Assembly: GCA_029251885.1 (NCBI GenBank)
Contig: JAQXCL010000155.1
Span: forward strand, 1-34,723
From: Opitutales bacterium
GTDB taxonomy: Bacteria > Verrucomicrobiota > Verrucomicrobiia > Opitutales > Seribacteraceae
Reading direction: 5' to 3'
DNA length: 34,723 bases
Below the pieces are notes generated by a model. It worked only from the letters and a program-made list of their open reading frames with translations. It did not search any database and had not been told where the DNA came from. Shown here in pieces: positions 1 through 8,464 of this stretch (its first letter is position 1; each line of letters begins with the position of its first letter). A program made the translations under genes and the position numbers.

Positions 1-1
1 G

Positions 2-1246
2 ATTCCCTACATTGGATTCAAGCATTCCACCCCCGAACCCGCACTTTCTGAACCGATCAATGATAACGGTTGGCGAAAAGGCAATTTCCATTGGCCTCAG
101 TTTCGTGGCCCCGAGAGGACGGGACATGCCCCGGATCAGGGAGTCGACATAAATTGGAACTCTGCCCCTTCACCCCTCTGGAAAAAAGTGTGTGGGGCTG
201 GACATTCTTCAATCATATCATCAGGAAAGCTCCTCTACACTTTGGAACAGAAAGGGGATGAAGAGACCGTGACTGCCCGTTCCCTGAAGAATGGGGAACT
301 AATCTGGAACTTCGCAAAAAAAACCCGGTGGGATGATATGATGAGCGGACCAGGTCCCCGCTCCACTCCCACCCTAATCAATGATAAATTGATCGTCCTT
401 TTTTCAAACGGTACACTCTCATGCCTCCAACCAAATACTGGAAAGTTGATTTGGGAAACAAGGACCATTGAGGATGACTATATTTTTCCACACTGGGGGA
501 TTTCAGTTTCTCCTTTGGTTTGGAAAGAACAGGTAATTATCAATCTAGGGGGTGAGGGAAGTGCAGTAAAATCATACTCTCTAGCATCCGGAAAGTTAAA
601 CTGGCAATCAAAGTTATCCGGCAAAGGGGTCTATTTATCCCCCACACTTTTAAGGCTTCTCGGAGAAGATCATTTATTAGTGGCCGTGGAGGGAAAAATT
701 GCCTCATTGAATCCACAAAACGGCAAAACTATATGGGAAAAACCATGGAAAATCTTTCTCAACAATGTACAAATTGTTCAACCGATCGCACTGTCTAATA
801 ACTCCTTCCTAATTGCGGCCGGATATGGCAAGGGCGCAGAATGTTTTTCCATCAGCCAAGAATCGGACAACGCAAATTATCTGATCGAATCGCAGTGGAA
901 ATCAAAAGACCTCAAGGCAAAATTCTCCAACCCCGTGCTCAAGGAAGGATACCTCTATGGATTTAGTGAGAACCTGCTCGTCTGCCTGGAAGCCAAGACT
1001 GGAAAACTGATGTGGCGAGGGGAAAAATATGGATACAGTCGCATTCTTCTTTGTGATAAAAAATTACTTATTCTGGGAAACACCGGTGTTTTATCTGTGG
1101 TCAATGCCAATCCAGAGAAATTCCAGGAGGTGTTTTCTGAACAACTTTTAAACAATGCTCGTTGCTGGAATGGCCCCGTCCTAGCCAACGGCTATCTCTT
1201 TGCCCGCAACGGCGAGGAAATTGCCTGCTTTGACTGGGCAAAATAA
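2..1246 (+). CDS. PQQ-like beta-propeller repeat protein, 5' truncated by window
   Basis: The reading frame is open from the second base of the window, so the ATG at 188 in the ORF track is internal and the true start lies upstream. In the upstream extension I read WPQFRGPERTG and then PLWKKVCGAGHSS, the usual opening of PQQ-like (outer-membrane-protein-assembly-BamB-like) propellers that are common in Verrucomicrobia and Planctomycetes. Blade repeats follow, with the pattern 'A..L.NG..IW', for example SLKNGELIWNF, NTGKLIWETR, ASGKLNWQSK, NPQNGKTIWEK and KTGKLMWRGE. No catalytic residues for a quinoprotein dehydrogenase are visible, so a structural or binding role outside the cytoplasm is more likely than an enzyme. 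The N-terminus, including any signal peptide, is missing. The gene converges on umuC with a 13-bp gap. Confidence 0.85.
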   Translation: MPYIGFKHSTPEPALSEPINDNGWRKGNFHWPQFRGPERTGHAPDQGVDINWNSAPSPLWKKVCGAGHSSIISSGKLLYTLEQKGDEETVTARSLKNGELIWNFAKKTRWDDMMSGPGPRSTPTLINDKLIVLFSNGTLSCLQPNTGKLIWETRTIEDDYIFPHWGISVSPLVWKEQVIINLGGEGSAVKSYSLASGKLNWQSKLSGKGVYLSPTLLRLLGEDHLLVAVEGKIASLNPQNGKTIWEKPWKIFLNNVQIVQPIALSNNSFLIAAGYGKGAECFSISQESDNANYLIESQWKSKDLKAKFSNPVLKEGYLYGFSENLLVCLEAKTGKLMWRGEKYGYSRILLCDKKLLILGNTGVLSVVNANPEKFQEVFSEQLLNNARCWNGPVLANGYLFARNGEEIACFDWAK

Positions 1247-1259
1247 TTGCCCTCCAATT

Positions 1260-2501
1260 TTACCCGACTTCAGGAATTTCCGACCAATTAGTAGTGTAAC
1301 GGGGGGTCCGTCTTTCACGGCGCATCCGCCAGGAATGATCCATTCCCTGAGCCGCCCAAAAGCCACCACTGGACCCATAACGAGCGGCAACTTCCTCGAC
1401 CGTATCGATGAACCCACGGGTACGATCGTCTCCAAACTCCTCAAACAATAAACTTTGACGGGAACCGACTGGTATAAGATCGAGCAGGATAACGCCCGCC
1501 TTTTTGTAGGAATATCCTGGGCGATAAATAGACCGTAAAAGTTCCTTGGCCCGACGAATCACCCGGATGGGATCATCTGTGGGTTCGTCCAGGGCAAGGG
1601 CACGGGCATTGGAATATTGGGGCTGATCCTCGCGGAATCGATTGGTCATGACAAATACCTGTATCCCGGAAGCCAAGGAGTTTTCTGCACGCACCTTACG
1701 AACCGCCCGTACGACATAATTAGCCACCGCCTCCTCCAAGCCCTCGAGGCTGGTCAGAGGTTTACCAAAGGATCGGGAACAACAGGTATTTTTACGGGGA
1801 GGAACCATCTCTTCCATTTCGATGCAAGATGTACCCATCAATTCGCAATGGGTACGTTCGAGGGTCACTCCTCCGATCGAACGAACCACGGCGGCAGGCA
1901 GCTCAACAAATTGACGGGCATCATGGGCACCAACCCGGCGCAAACGAACCGCCAATCGGCGGCCCACTCCCCAGATGTCCTCAATCGCTACCCGTGCAAG
2001 GGTATCAAGATCGCCCACATCCACCTGCAAGCACCCGCTACCAGATTTCTTGGCTAAACGATTAGCCAGCTTGGCCAATGTCTTGGTCATGCCCAGACCG
2101 ACAGAAATAGGAATACCTGTCCATTGATCCACCGTTCGGCACATCCGAACAGCCAATCCAATTGGGTCAGAAAGACCGGAAAAATTGAGGAATGATTCAT
2201 CAATCGAATAGACCTCGAGCTCAGGAGAAAATCGCCGTAAGACCGAGACCACCCGGCCGGACATATCCCCATACAATTCATAATTCGAGGAAAATACCTC
2301 CACCCCATTGCGTTCACAAAGGTAGCGCACCTGATGATAAGGGGCACCCATAGGCACCCCAAGTATCTTGGCCTCGTTAGAGCGGGCAACGGCACATCCA
2401 TCGTTATTGGATAGCACGATAACTGGCCGGTTTCGCAACTTCGGACGAAAGACCCGTTCGCAGGAGACATAAAAATTATTGCAATCAGCCAGGGCGATCA
2501 C
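1260..2501 (-). CDS. umuC: UmuC-type Y-family DNA polymerase (translesion, Pol V catalytic subunit)
   Basis: This is the error-prone polymerase that, with processed UmuD, copies past DNA lesions. The ORF track starts it at 2534, but I prefer the GTG at 2501. That start gives a four-base GTGA overlap with the umuD stop and puts the catalytic residues at D6 (ALADCNNFY), D101 and E102 (YSIDESF), the same numbers as in E. coli UmuC. SNNDGC, the finger-region motif, follows the usual RPVIVL. Little-finger and C-terminal DUF4113-like regions follow, and RQSLLF near the C-terminus fits a beta-clamp-binding motif. The length of 413 aa is close to the usual 420 or so. It is translationally coupled behind umuD, so it is presumably controlled with it as part of the SOS response. 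Confidence 0.93.
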   Translation of the reverse strand: MIALADCNNFYVSCERVFRPKLRNRPVIVLSNNDGCAVARSNEAKILGVPMGAPYHQVRYLCERNGVEVFSSNYELYGDMSGRVVSVLRRFSPELEVYSIDESFLNFSGLSDPIGLAVRMCRTVDQWTGIPISVGLGMTKTLAKLANRLAKKSGSGCLQVDVGDLDTLARVAIEDIWGVGRRLAVRLRRVGAHDARQFVELPAAVVRSIGGVTLERTHCELMGTSCIEMEEMVPPRKNTCCSRSFGKPLTSLEGLEEAVANYVVRAVRKVRAENSLASGIQVFVMTNRFREDQPQYSNARALALDEPTDDPIRVIRRAKELLRSIYRPGYSYKKAGVILLDLIPVGSRQSLLFEEFGDDRTRGFIDTVEEVAARYGSSGGFWAAQGMDHSWRMRRERRTPRYTTNWSEIPEVG

Positions 2502-3016
2502 AGGGAATGGATCACATTGGTTACCACTCCCCAAAGATGGGCTTCATCTTGCTCCTGAAATTGTATGGGGGGGTAGTCAGAATTTTCTGGGACCAACCAA
2601 GTGACTCCCTTTTCTCGGCGCATTCTTTTGACCGTAAGTTCGCCATTGATCGAGACCACCACTACCTTGCCGTCTTCTGCGGTCAAGCTCCGGTCGACCA
2701 CCAGCAAATCACCATCGTGTATGCCCGCTCCAATCATCGAATCTCCGCGGGCTCGGGCAAAAAAGGTGGCTGCGGGTTGGCGAACGAGATGGGTATTAAG
2801 ATCAAGGGTACCCTCAGAATAGTCGTCTGCCGGGGAGGGGAAACCCGCTGATACACCGCAGGCATAGAGGGGAAGTTCGTGCTCGCGTTCTCGCACAAAG
2901 CGAAGCACTCTTTCGACTTGGCTAACCGGGAGTCTCACTGGTCGAGTGGGCTCTCCGTATTGGTTGCTCCCTTTCGGTCTTCCCGCTCCTTCTCTTCTTC
3001 CTCCTTGGTTTGTCAT
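2498..3016 (-). CDS. umuD: UmuD-like S24/LexA-family self-cleaving protein
   Basis: UmuD partners with UmuC after RecA-stimulated self-cleavage. Visible landmarks are a cleavage site SAGFPSPADDY (between A57 and G58), nucleophile S93 in GDSMI and general base K130 in LTVKRM, all in standard order for the peptidase S24 family. E. coli UmuD cleaves Cys-Gly; here it is Ala-Gly, as in LexA. The N-terminus is longer than in E. coli and carries the basic GGRREGAGRPKG stretch, which resembles an AT-hook-like or DNA-contacting segment; its role is inferred. The protein is first in a two-gene operon with umuC. No clear LexA operator could be recognised in the 96 bp shared with the divergent SDR gene, and upstream of the ATG there is only a weak purine stretch (AAGAAG). 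Confidence 0.92.
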   Translation of the reverse strand: MTNQGGRREGAGRPKGSNQYGEPTRPVRLPVSQVERVLRFVREREHELPLYACGVSAGFPSPADDYSEGTLDLNTHLVRQPAATFFARARGDSMIGAGIHDGDLLVVDRSLTAEDGKVVVVSINGELTVKRMRREKGVTWLVPENSDYPPIQFQEQDEAHLWGVVTNVIHSL

Positions 3017-3112
3017 TTTCTTATCTTCTTGAAATATGTAACAGAATTCAAAAAGAGCAAGCAGTTCAGGTAAAAAAATGATCTAAAAGAATCAAACAAT
3101 CGTTTCATATAA

Positions 3113-3823
3113 ATGGAAAACAGTAATCAATCTACTCCCAGTACGCATTTAATCGCGGGTGCATCCCGCGGGATTGGTCGGTCGCTAGTCGATCAATCGA
3201 TCGCTGCCGGACACCAAGTCTATGCCCTTTCACGCACTCCGCCCGCATCCACCCCTACGGATTGTCAGTGGATTATTGGAGATGTTTCTGACCCTGCTTC
3301 CTTCGCTGATCAATTGCCCGAACAAATCGATGCTCTCACTTATTGTCCGGGAAAAGTGGTACTTGGTCCACTCAAACGTTTACGCCCCGAACAAGTCCTT
3401 GAAGCATATCAAACCAATGTGCTCGATGCCTTCACCTTGATTCAATCTTTACTCCCCAAACTTTCCGGGTCGATTGTTCTTTTTTCATCCGTGGCAGCAC
3501 GCACCGGATTGCCCAACCACTGTGCCATCTCTGCCGCCAAATCAGGATTGGAGGGATTTGGGATTGCCCTTGCTGCCGAGCTTGCACCCAAAGTGCGCGT
3601 AAACCTGGTTGCCCCCACCCTCACCCCCACTGAAATGGGACTATCCATGGTAGGTGGTGAAAAAATGATTCCCATGATCGAAGGACGCCACCCATTAAAA
3701 AAGCTCCCCGCAGTAGACGAAGCCGCCTCGACCGCTCTTTTTCTGCATTCATCGGGTGCTGCTTCTATGACCGGGCAAATCCTCAAGGTTGACGGTGGGA
3801 TGTCCCGCCTCAAACTAGGGTAA
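3113..3823 (+). CDS. SDR-family protein, atypical (catalytic Tyr replaced)
   Basis: This is a Rossmann-fold short-chain dehydrogenase/reductase of 236 aa. The cofactor motif GASRGIG lies at residues 16-22, and N102 and S126 (VLFSSVAA) occupy catalytic positions. The usual YxxxK reads I139-S-A-A-K143 (HCAISAAKSG), so the catalytic tyrosine is missing. The NNAG region is also altered, to YCPGKV. SDRs lying beside photolyases often look like this as far as I recall, so it may be a binding or non-classical redox protein rather than a standard dehydrogenase. The C-terminal MTGQILKVDGG is typical of the family. It is the first gene of an operon: its TAA overlaps the photolyase ATG by one base (TAATG). 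Substrate is unknown. Confidence 0.88.
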   Translation: MENSNQSTPSTHLIAGASRGIGRSLVDQSIAAGHQVYALSRTPPASTPTDCQWIIGDVSDPASFADQLPEQIDALTYCPGKVVLGPLKRLRPEQVLEAYQTNVLDAFTLIQSLLPKLSGSIVLFSSVAARTGLPNHCAISAAKSGLEGFGIALAAELAPKVRVNLVAPTLTPTEMGLSMVGGEKMIPMIEGRHPLKKLPAVDEAASTALFLHSSGAASMTGQILKVDGGMSRLKLG

Positions 3824-5280
3824 TGATTACCACTCGCGCTTCTCAGTCTGGCAAGCGGGCTATTATTTGGTTCCGCAAAGACTTACGCTTGGCTGACCAC
3901 CCCGCTCTTGACGCCGCCCTCCAGGCAAACAAAGAAATTATTCCCGTATTTATTTGGGATGAGGAAGAGGGTGGCAACTGGTCACCCGGTGCCGCATCCC
4001 GCTGGTGGCTTCACCACTCCCTCGAAAGCCTCAGTTCTTCAATTACGAAGTTTGGGGGCACTCTCATTCTTGCTCAAGGCAAAGCCGCTCAAGTTTTGCC
4101 AGAAATTGCTCAGGCTCACCAGGCAGACCAAGTCTTTTATGGCCGGTGTTACGACCCGGCGGGCATCGCCACGCAGGAAGCGGTGGAGGAAGCTTGTGAC
4201 CTTCAAGGTATTAACACCGAGTCATTCAACTCATCCCTGCTTCAGGAACCTTGGGAGACTAAAAACGGAACGGGCAAACCCTTTCAGGTATTTACTCCGT
4301 ATTGGAGGAAGTCCCGAGCTATCATTTATCGAGAACCAGCAAGTTATGATCCCAAGAAACTTTCATTCGTCCAGCAAACTTCCTCCCCTCAATCACTTAC
4401 CGACCTCGCTTTGCTCCCCGATCATCCATGGCACAATAAGATGGGTGCTCATTGGGAAGTATCGGAATCTGCCGCTCATCAACAGATCGAACGCACAGTT
4501 GAAGAGGTTACCCGTTCCTATGCCACCCGCAGAAACCATCCGTCGGTCGATGGAACCTCCCGCCTATCTCCCTACCTAGCCTGGGGTCAGGTAAGTCCGC
4601 GGCAAATTTGCAAAGCGATATTGCAGGCGGAAAACGAGGGTAGTCATCGAGGAGAAAATAAATTTTTAGTGGAAATCGGATGGCGGGAATTTTCCTACCA
4701 TCTACTTTATCATTTCCCCACCATCCCCGACCAGCCCTTGCGTCCAAAGTACGCCAACTTTCCATGGCTTAATGATCCAGACAATTTGAAACGCTGGCAG
4801 TTTGGAAAAACCGGATACCCAATGGTCGATGCTGGTATGCGCCAACTTTACGAGACCGGATGGATGCACAACCGTGTCCGTATGGTTGTTGCCTCCTTCC
4901 TTGTCAAACATCTCCTCCTACCCTGGCAGGATGGAGCCCGCTGGTTCTGGGATACCCTAGTGGATGCTGATCTGGCCAGCAATACCCAGGGCTGGCAATG
5001 GGCAGCTGGATGCGGGGCCGATGCCGCTCCCTACTTCCGTATTTTCAATCCTATTACTCAAGGAACTAAATTTGATACCCGCGGGGAATATGCTAAGCGT
5101 TGGATTCCAGAACTTGGCAACCTACCTGCAAAGCATTTATTTAGCCCGTGGACGGCTTCATCCTCCACCCTTCTGGACAGCGGGGTTGAACTCGGGAATA
5201 ACTACCCCGACCCCTGCGTAGATCATCCGGAGGCCCGGGCCCGGGCACTCGCTGCTCTTGCCACTCTCAAGCAAGCGTAA
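3823..5280 (+). CDS. phrB: Class I deoxyribodipyrimidine (CPD) photolyase
   Basis: The enzyme repairs cyclobutane pyrimidine dimers with blue light and reduced FAD. The N-terminal antenna domain begins IIWFRKDLRLADHPAL, and the FAD domain has TSRLSPYLAWG, GWREFSYHLLYHFP, MRQLYETGWMHNRVRM and the GWQWAAGCGADAAPYFRIFNP block. The electron-transfer tryptophans are W391, W368 and W315, with exactly the spacing of E. coli W382/W359/W306. The asparagine next to flavin N5 is N387, equivalent to E. coli N378. The length of 485 aa is normal. It is translationally coupled to the SDR upstream and lies 14 bp before the iron-sulfur photolyase gene. I cannot tell from sequence alone whether the antenna is MTHF or a deazaflavin. 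Confidence 0.96.
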   Translation: MITTRASQSGKRAIIWFRKDLRLADHPALDAALQANKEIIPVFIWDEEEGGNWSPGAASRWWLHHSLESLSSSITKFGGTLILAQGKAAQVLPEIAQAHQADQVFYGRCYDPAGIATQEAVEEACDLQGINTESFNSSLLQEPWETKNGTGKPFQVFTPYWRKSRAIIYREPASYDPKKLSFVQQTSSPQSLTDLALLPDHPWHNKMGAHWEVSESAAHQQIERTVEEVTRSYATRRNHPSVDGTSRLSPYLAWGQVSPRQICKAILQAENEGSHRGENKFLVEIGWREFSYHLLYHFPTIPDQPLRPKYANFPWLNDPDNLKRWQFGKTGYPMVDAGMRQLYETGWMHNRVRMVVASFLVKHLLLPWQDGARWFWDTLVDADLASNTQGWQWAAGCGADAAPYFRIFNPITQGTKFDTRGEYAKRWIPELGNLPAKHLFSPWTASSSTLLDSGVELGNNYPDPCVDHPEARARALAALATLKQA

Positions 5281-5294
5281 AACAACTTCATTTG

Positions 5295-6839
5295 ATGGCA
5301 TCTTCCTCTACTTCCTCTCCCCGTCGCCTGCTCGTGGTCTTGGGAGATCAACTTGATTACGACCGCTTTCTCCCCGCCGATTTCGATGCTTCATCCGATC
5401 TCTTTTGGATGGCAGAAGCGAGTGAAGAGTCCACCCATGTGCGATCGAACAAACATCGTATTGTTTGCTTCCTTGCAGCAATGCGGCATTTCCGTAATCA
5501 TCTATCGAAGAGTAAAATCCCTCTGCTGTACCAGGAACTCGCAGAAGGTAACTCTTCCTTAAACCAGATACTTACCGAGGATCTTAAAACACTAAACCCA
5601 GAAATGGTCAGCGTGGTAAAACCCGGAGACCATCGGGTTGAAGAGACTTTGCAAAAAACCTGTCAAGACCTAGGGGTTGCTTGGGAAGTTCGCGAGGATG
5701 AACACTTTCTTTGCTCACAGTCTGAATTTGAGGATCATGCCCGGGGAAGAAAATCTTTGCGGATGGAATTTTTCTACCGGGAGATGCGTCGAAAGCACGA
5801 TGTATTGATGGATGGAAAAGACCCGGTTGGTGGAGGATGGAATTTTGACAAGGAAAACCGCGAAAGTTTCGGTAAGCAAGGTCCCCCTCAATCTCCCAAG
5901 ACCCGTGGTTGTCCGCCCGATTCCATAACCCAAGAAGTCATCGAATTGGTAAACCTTCGATTCCCCGACCACCCGGGCGACCTCAAACAATTCATCTGGC
6001 CGGTCACACCCGAACAGGCAGAACAAGCACTTAATCAATTCATCAACGACTGCCTCCCCACCTTTGGCCGGTTTCAAGACGCGATGTGGACAGACGAGCC
6101 CACCCTCTTTCATTCCCTTCTTGGGTCTCCCATAAATTTACGTTTACTCGACCCCCGAAAAGTTATCAAGGCGGCTGAAAAAGCTTACCAAGAAGGCAAA
6201 GCTCCCCTCCCCGCAGTTGAGGGTTTCATCCGGCAAATCCTGGGCTGGCGAGAATATGTTAGAGGAATTTATCATTTACGCATGCCAGAATACCGTGAAC
6301 TAAATTTCTTGGAGGCCGACCGGGCACTGCCCGATTTCTTTTGGACGGGCAAAACAGATATGGCCTGTATGCGGGCTTCCCTTACTCAGGTATTGGATAC
6401 CGGATATGGTCACCACATTCAAAGATTAATGGTGGTTGGACTTTATTCCCTGCTCCACGGAGTAAGACCGGGCGAAATCAATGATTGGTTTCTTGCCAAT
6501 TATGTCGATGCAGTCGACTGGGTGACCACCCCCAATGTAATTGGCATGTCTCAATTTGCCGACGGGGGAATCATGGCATCCAAACCCTATTCTGCGACCG
6601 GCGCTTACATCGACCGGATGAGCAATTATTGTAAAGAATGCAAATACAAACCAAAGGAATCAGTCGGTCCCAACGCCTGTCCCTTCACCACTCTGTACTG
6701 GGACTTTCTTGACCGGCACCGTGAACGGCTCCGTGGAAACCAGCGTCTTTCCATGCAGATGCGCAACCTGACACGACTTTCGGAGGATAAACTCTCAGAG
6801 ATTAGAAAAGCAGCAAGTTGCCTGCGTCATCAGTCTTAG
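5295..6839 (+). CDS. FeS-BCP-type cryptochrome/(6-4) photolyase
   Basis: This belongs to the prokaryotic iron-sulfur photolyase class (Agrobacterium PhrB / Rhodobacter CryB), which repairs (6-4) photoproducts or acts in light signalling. It opens with RRLLVVLGDQLDYD and has the class motifs GWREYVRGIYHL, FADGGIMASKPYSATGAYIDRMSNYC. The four cluster ligands are C358, C446, C449 and C462, with spacings of 88, 3 and 13 residues, the same as PhrB C350/C438/C441/C454. The ORF track starts at a TTG (5292); the adjacent ATG at 5295 is the simpler choice, giving 514 aa. It is the third gene of the SDR-photolyase operon. Its last 38 bases overlap the 3' end of the convergent ligase gene. A (6-4) repair role is inferred from class membership; a cryptochrome role is not excluded. 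Confidence 0.93.
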   Translation: MASSSTSSPRRLLVVLGDQLDYDRFLPADFDASSDLFWMAEASEESTHVRSNKHRIVCFLAAMRHFRNHLSKSKIPLLYQELAEGNSSLNQILTEDLKTLNPEMVSVVKPGDHRVEETLQKTCQDLGVAWEVREDEHFLCSQSEFEDHARGRKSLRMEFFYREMRRKHDVLMDGKDPVGGGWNFDKENRESFGKQGPPQSPKTRGCPPDSITQEVIELVNLRFPDHPGDLKQFIWPVTPEQAEQALNQFINDCLPTFGRFQDAMWTDEPTLFHSLLGSPINLRLLDPRKVIKAAEKAYQEGKAPLPAVEGFIRQILGWREYVRGIYHLRMPEYRELNFLEADRALPDFFWTGKTDMACMRASLTQVLDTGYGHHIQRLMVVGLYSLLHGVRPGEINDWFLANYVDAVDWVTTPNVIGMSQFADGGIMASKPYSATGAYIDRMSNYCKECKYKPKESVGPNACPFTTLYWDFLDRHRERLRGNQRLSMQMRNLTRLSEDKLSEIRKAASCLRHQS

Positions 6840-8454
6840 TCCCATCCTCTCTTGCTCGCTCTCCCATTCGGGCATAGCCGAGCAAGTTTTCAAGGGTGTC
6901 TACTTCTTCGGGCTTTTTATCTTTTCGCCATCTTTGAATCCGTGGAAAACGAAGGGCAATCCCAGATTTATGTCTGCCAGACGATCGGGCACCCTCAAAT
7001 GCAACTTCAAAAACAATTCCCGGACGGACGGACCGGACCGGACCAAATTTCCCGGTAACATTCTTACGGACATAGCGGTCGACCTCTTTTAATTCGACGT
7101 CTGACAAGCCGGAATAGGCCTTGGCCACCGTGACCATTTCCCCCTGTTGATCGAGGACTGCCAAGGTATAATCGGAATAAATATTTGCTCGTTTACCGTG
7201 GCCGAGTTGGGCACCAACCACCACCATATCCGCAACATAGGGATCGACCTTCCACTTGTACCAGTCCCCTTTTACCCGGCCAGTAGAATAGACGGAATCC
7301 CGCCGTTTAAGCATCAATCCCTCCACTCCACGATCCCTGGATTCTTCCCGCTTCTTGGCAAGTTTCTCCCAGTCGGTAGATTCTACAGGCATGGAAAGTT
7401 GCAGGGGAAACCCTCCGGGTAATTCTTCAAGGATGGACTGCAACCTTTTCCGACGATCGAGAAATGGGAGGGTTCTCATGTCCACACCCTCCATTCTCAA
7501 AAGATCATAAGCCATGAAACGAACCGGTTCTTTTTTTAGGATTGAAGGACCAGGCTGTTTTCTACCCAACCGCTTTTGCAAGCGACTGAACGGGCGCATA
7601 CCCTCTGGACCCCAGGCGAGAATCTCTCCGTCTATTGCCAGTCCAGCAGGCAAATGCGGGGAGAGGTTTAACAATTCTGGAAAAGATTCCCCGACCGATT
7701 CATCTCCCCGTGTCCATAACAACCCCCCGTTTTCCTCGTTTAAAAATTGGCAACGTATTCCATCCCATTTCCATTCCACCCACCAATCGTTTAAATCACC
7801 TAAAGTTTCAGGCTCTTTCTGCAAAGGACTGGCTAAGCAAAAAGGAAAAGGCCGGCACCATGAATCCTCTGGTCTTTCCTCCCCCACAATCTGTTCAAAT
7901 TTTCGTATTCCAGGATCCCAATCTCCAGAAATCCGCTGAGCGATAATTGCCGGATCAACCTGTCCGACCTCGGCCAAGGCCTTGCATAAATTCCCACGGG
8001 ATACCCCGATACGAAAACCACCTGTCAATAATTTATGGAAGGGTAAAAGGTCCATTGGTCTCAAACGATCCCATGCTCTTTTCAACGATTCTGCCTTTTC
8101 ACTCCTATCCGCATGAGCCAACGGAAGTAGGATTTCTCGGACCACTTCGCTTAAGCTGGTGGGAGCAGCCTCTTTATTTCCTCCAATTAAAAGCGACAAG
8201 GTTTCGGCCAAATCCCCCACCCTTTCGTAACACTCGTCAATCAACCAAACCGGCCAGCCTGAGCGTTGGGATGCCCATTCCCGTAACTGTCCCGTTTTGA
8301 CCACGCCTTTGATCCGATTGCCGGCAAGAAACCAACTTGCCCAACTGGCATCTTCCTCGTGGGCGTCTTCAAAATATTTTACCATTCGAGTAATCCGCTC
8401 ACCAGTCTTGATCATTTCGTCCAAGTCATGAAATAATTCGGAAAATCCTTTCAT
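6802..8454 (-). CDS. ATP-dependent DNA ligase (ligase-exonuclease module)
   Basis: This ligase uses ATP, unlike the housekeeping NAD-dependent LigA. The adenylated lysine is K229 in EWKWDGIR (motif I). Later nucleotidyltransferase motifs include LAIDGEILAW, FMAYDLLRMEG, EGLMLKRRDSVY and WYKWKVDPYVADMVVVGAQ, followed by an OB-fold region. An N-terminal DNA-binding domain occupies roughly the first 200 residues. The ORF track begins at 8559, but that extends into the upstream gene. The ATG at 8454 gives MKGFSELFHDLDE, a typical family N-terminus, a 550-aa product and a 10-bp gap to the exonuclease gene. GGAGAAGAG at the end of the upstream gene could act as a distant ribosome-binding site. Function in repair is inferred from the module. 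Confidence 0.93.
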   Translation of the reverse strand: MKGFSELFHDLDEMIKTGERITRMVKYFEDAHEEDASWASWFLAGNRIKGVVKTGQLREWASQRSGWPVWLIDECYERVGDLAETLSLLIGGNKEAAPTSLSEVVREILLPLAHADRSEKAESLKRAWDRLRPMDLLPFHKLLTGGFRIGVSRGNLCKALAEVGQVDPAIIAQRISGDWDPGIRKFEQIVGEERPEDSWCRPFPFCLASPLQKEPETLGDLNDWWVEWKWDGIRCQFLNEENGGLLWTRGDESVGESFPELLNLSPHLPAGLAIDGEILAWGPEGMRPFSRLQKRLGRKQPGPSILKKEPVRFMAYDLLRMEGVDMRTLPFLDRRKRLQSILEELPGGFPLQLSMPVESTDWEKLAKKREESRDRGVEGLMLKRRDSVYSTGRVKGDWYKWKVDPYVADMVVVGAQLGHGKRANIYSDYTLAVLDQQGEMVTVAKAYSGLSDVELKEVDRYVRKNVTGKFGPVRSVRPGIVFEVAFEGARSSGRHKSGIALRFPRIQRWRKDKKPEEVDTLENLLGYARMGERAREDGTKTDDAGNLLLF

Positions 8455-8464
8455 TTTTTCACAT

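Noticed and set aside
188-1246. ATG at 188 as start of the beta-propeller gene
   Set aside because: The same frame continues open to the window start with typical propeller opening WPQFRGPERTG, so the gene is truncated rather than starting at 188.
1617-2057. 146-aa plus-strand ORF
   Set aside because: It lies wholly within umuC on the other strand and has no recognisable domain; a shadow frame.
2507-2851. 114-aa plus-strand ORF
   Set aside because: It lies inside umuD on the opposite strand; translation is not protein-like for any family I know.
3017-3112. LexA/SOS box upstream of umuD
   Set aside because: I looked for CTGT-N8-ACAG and GAAC-N4-GTTC patterns; only single half-site-like words are present, so no operator is claimed.
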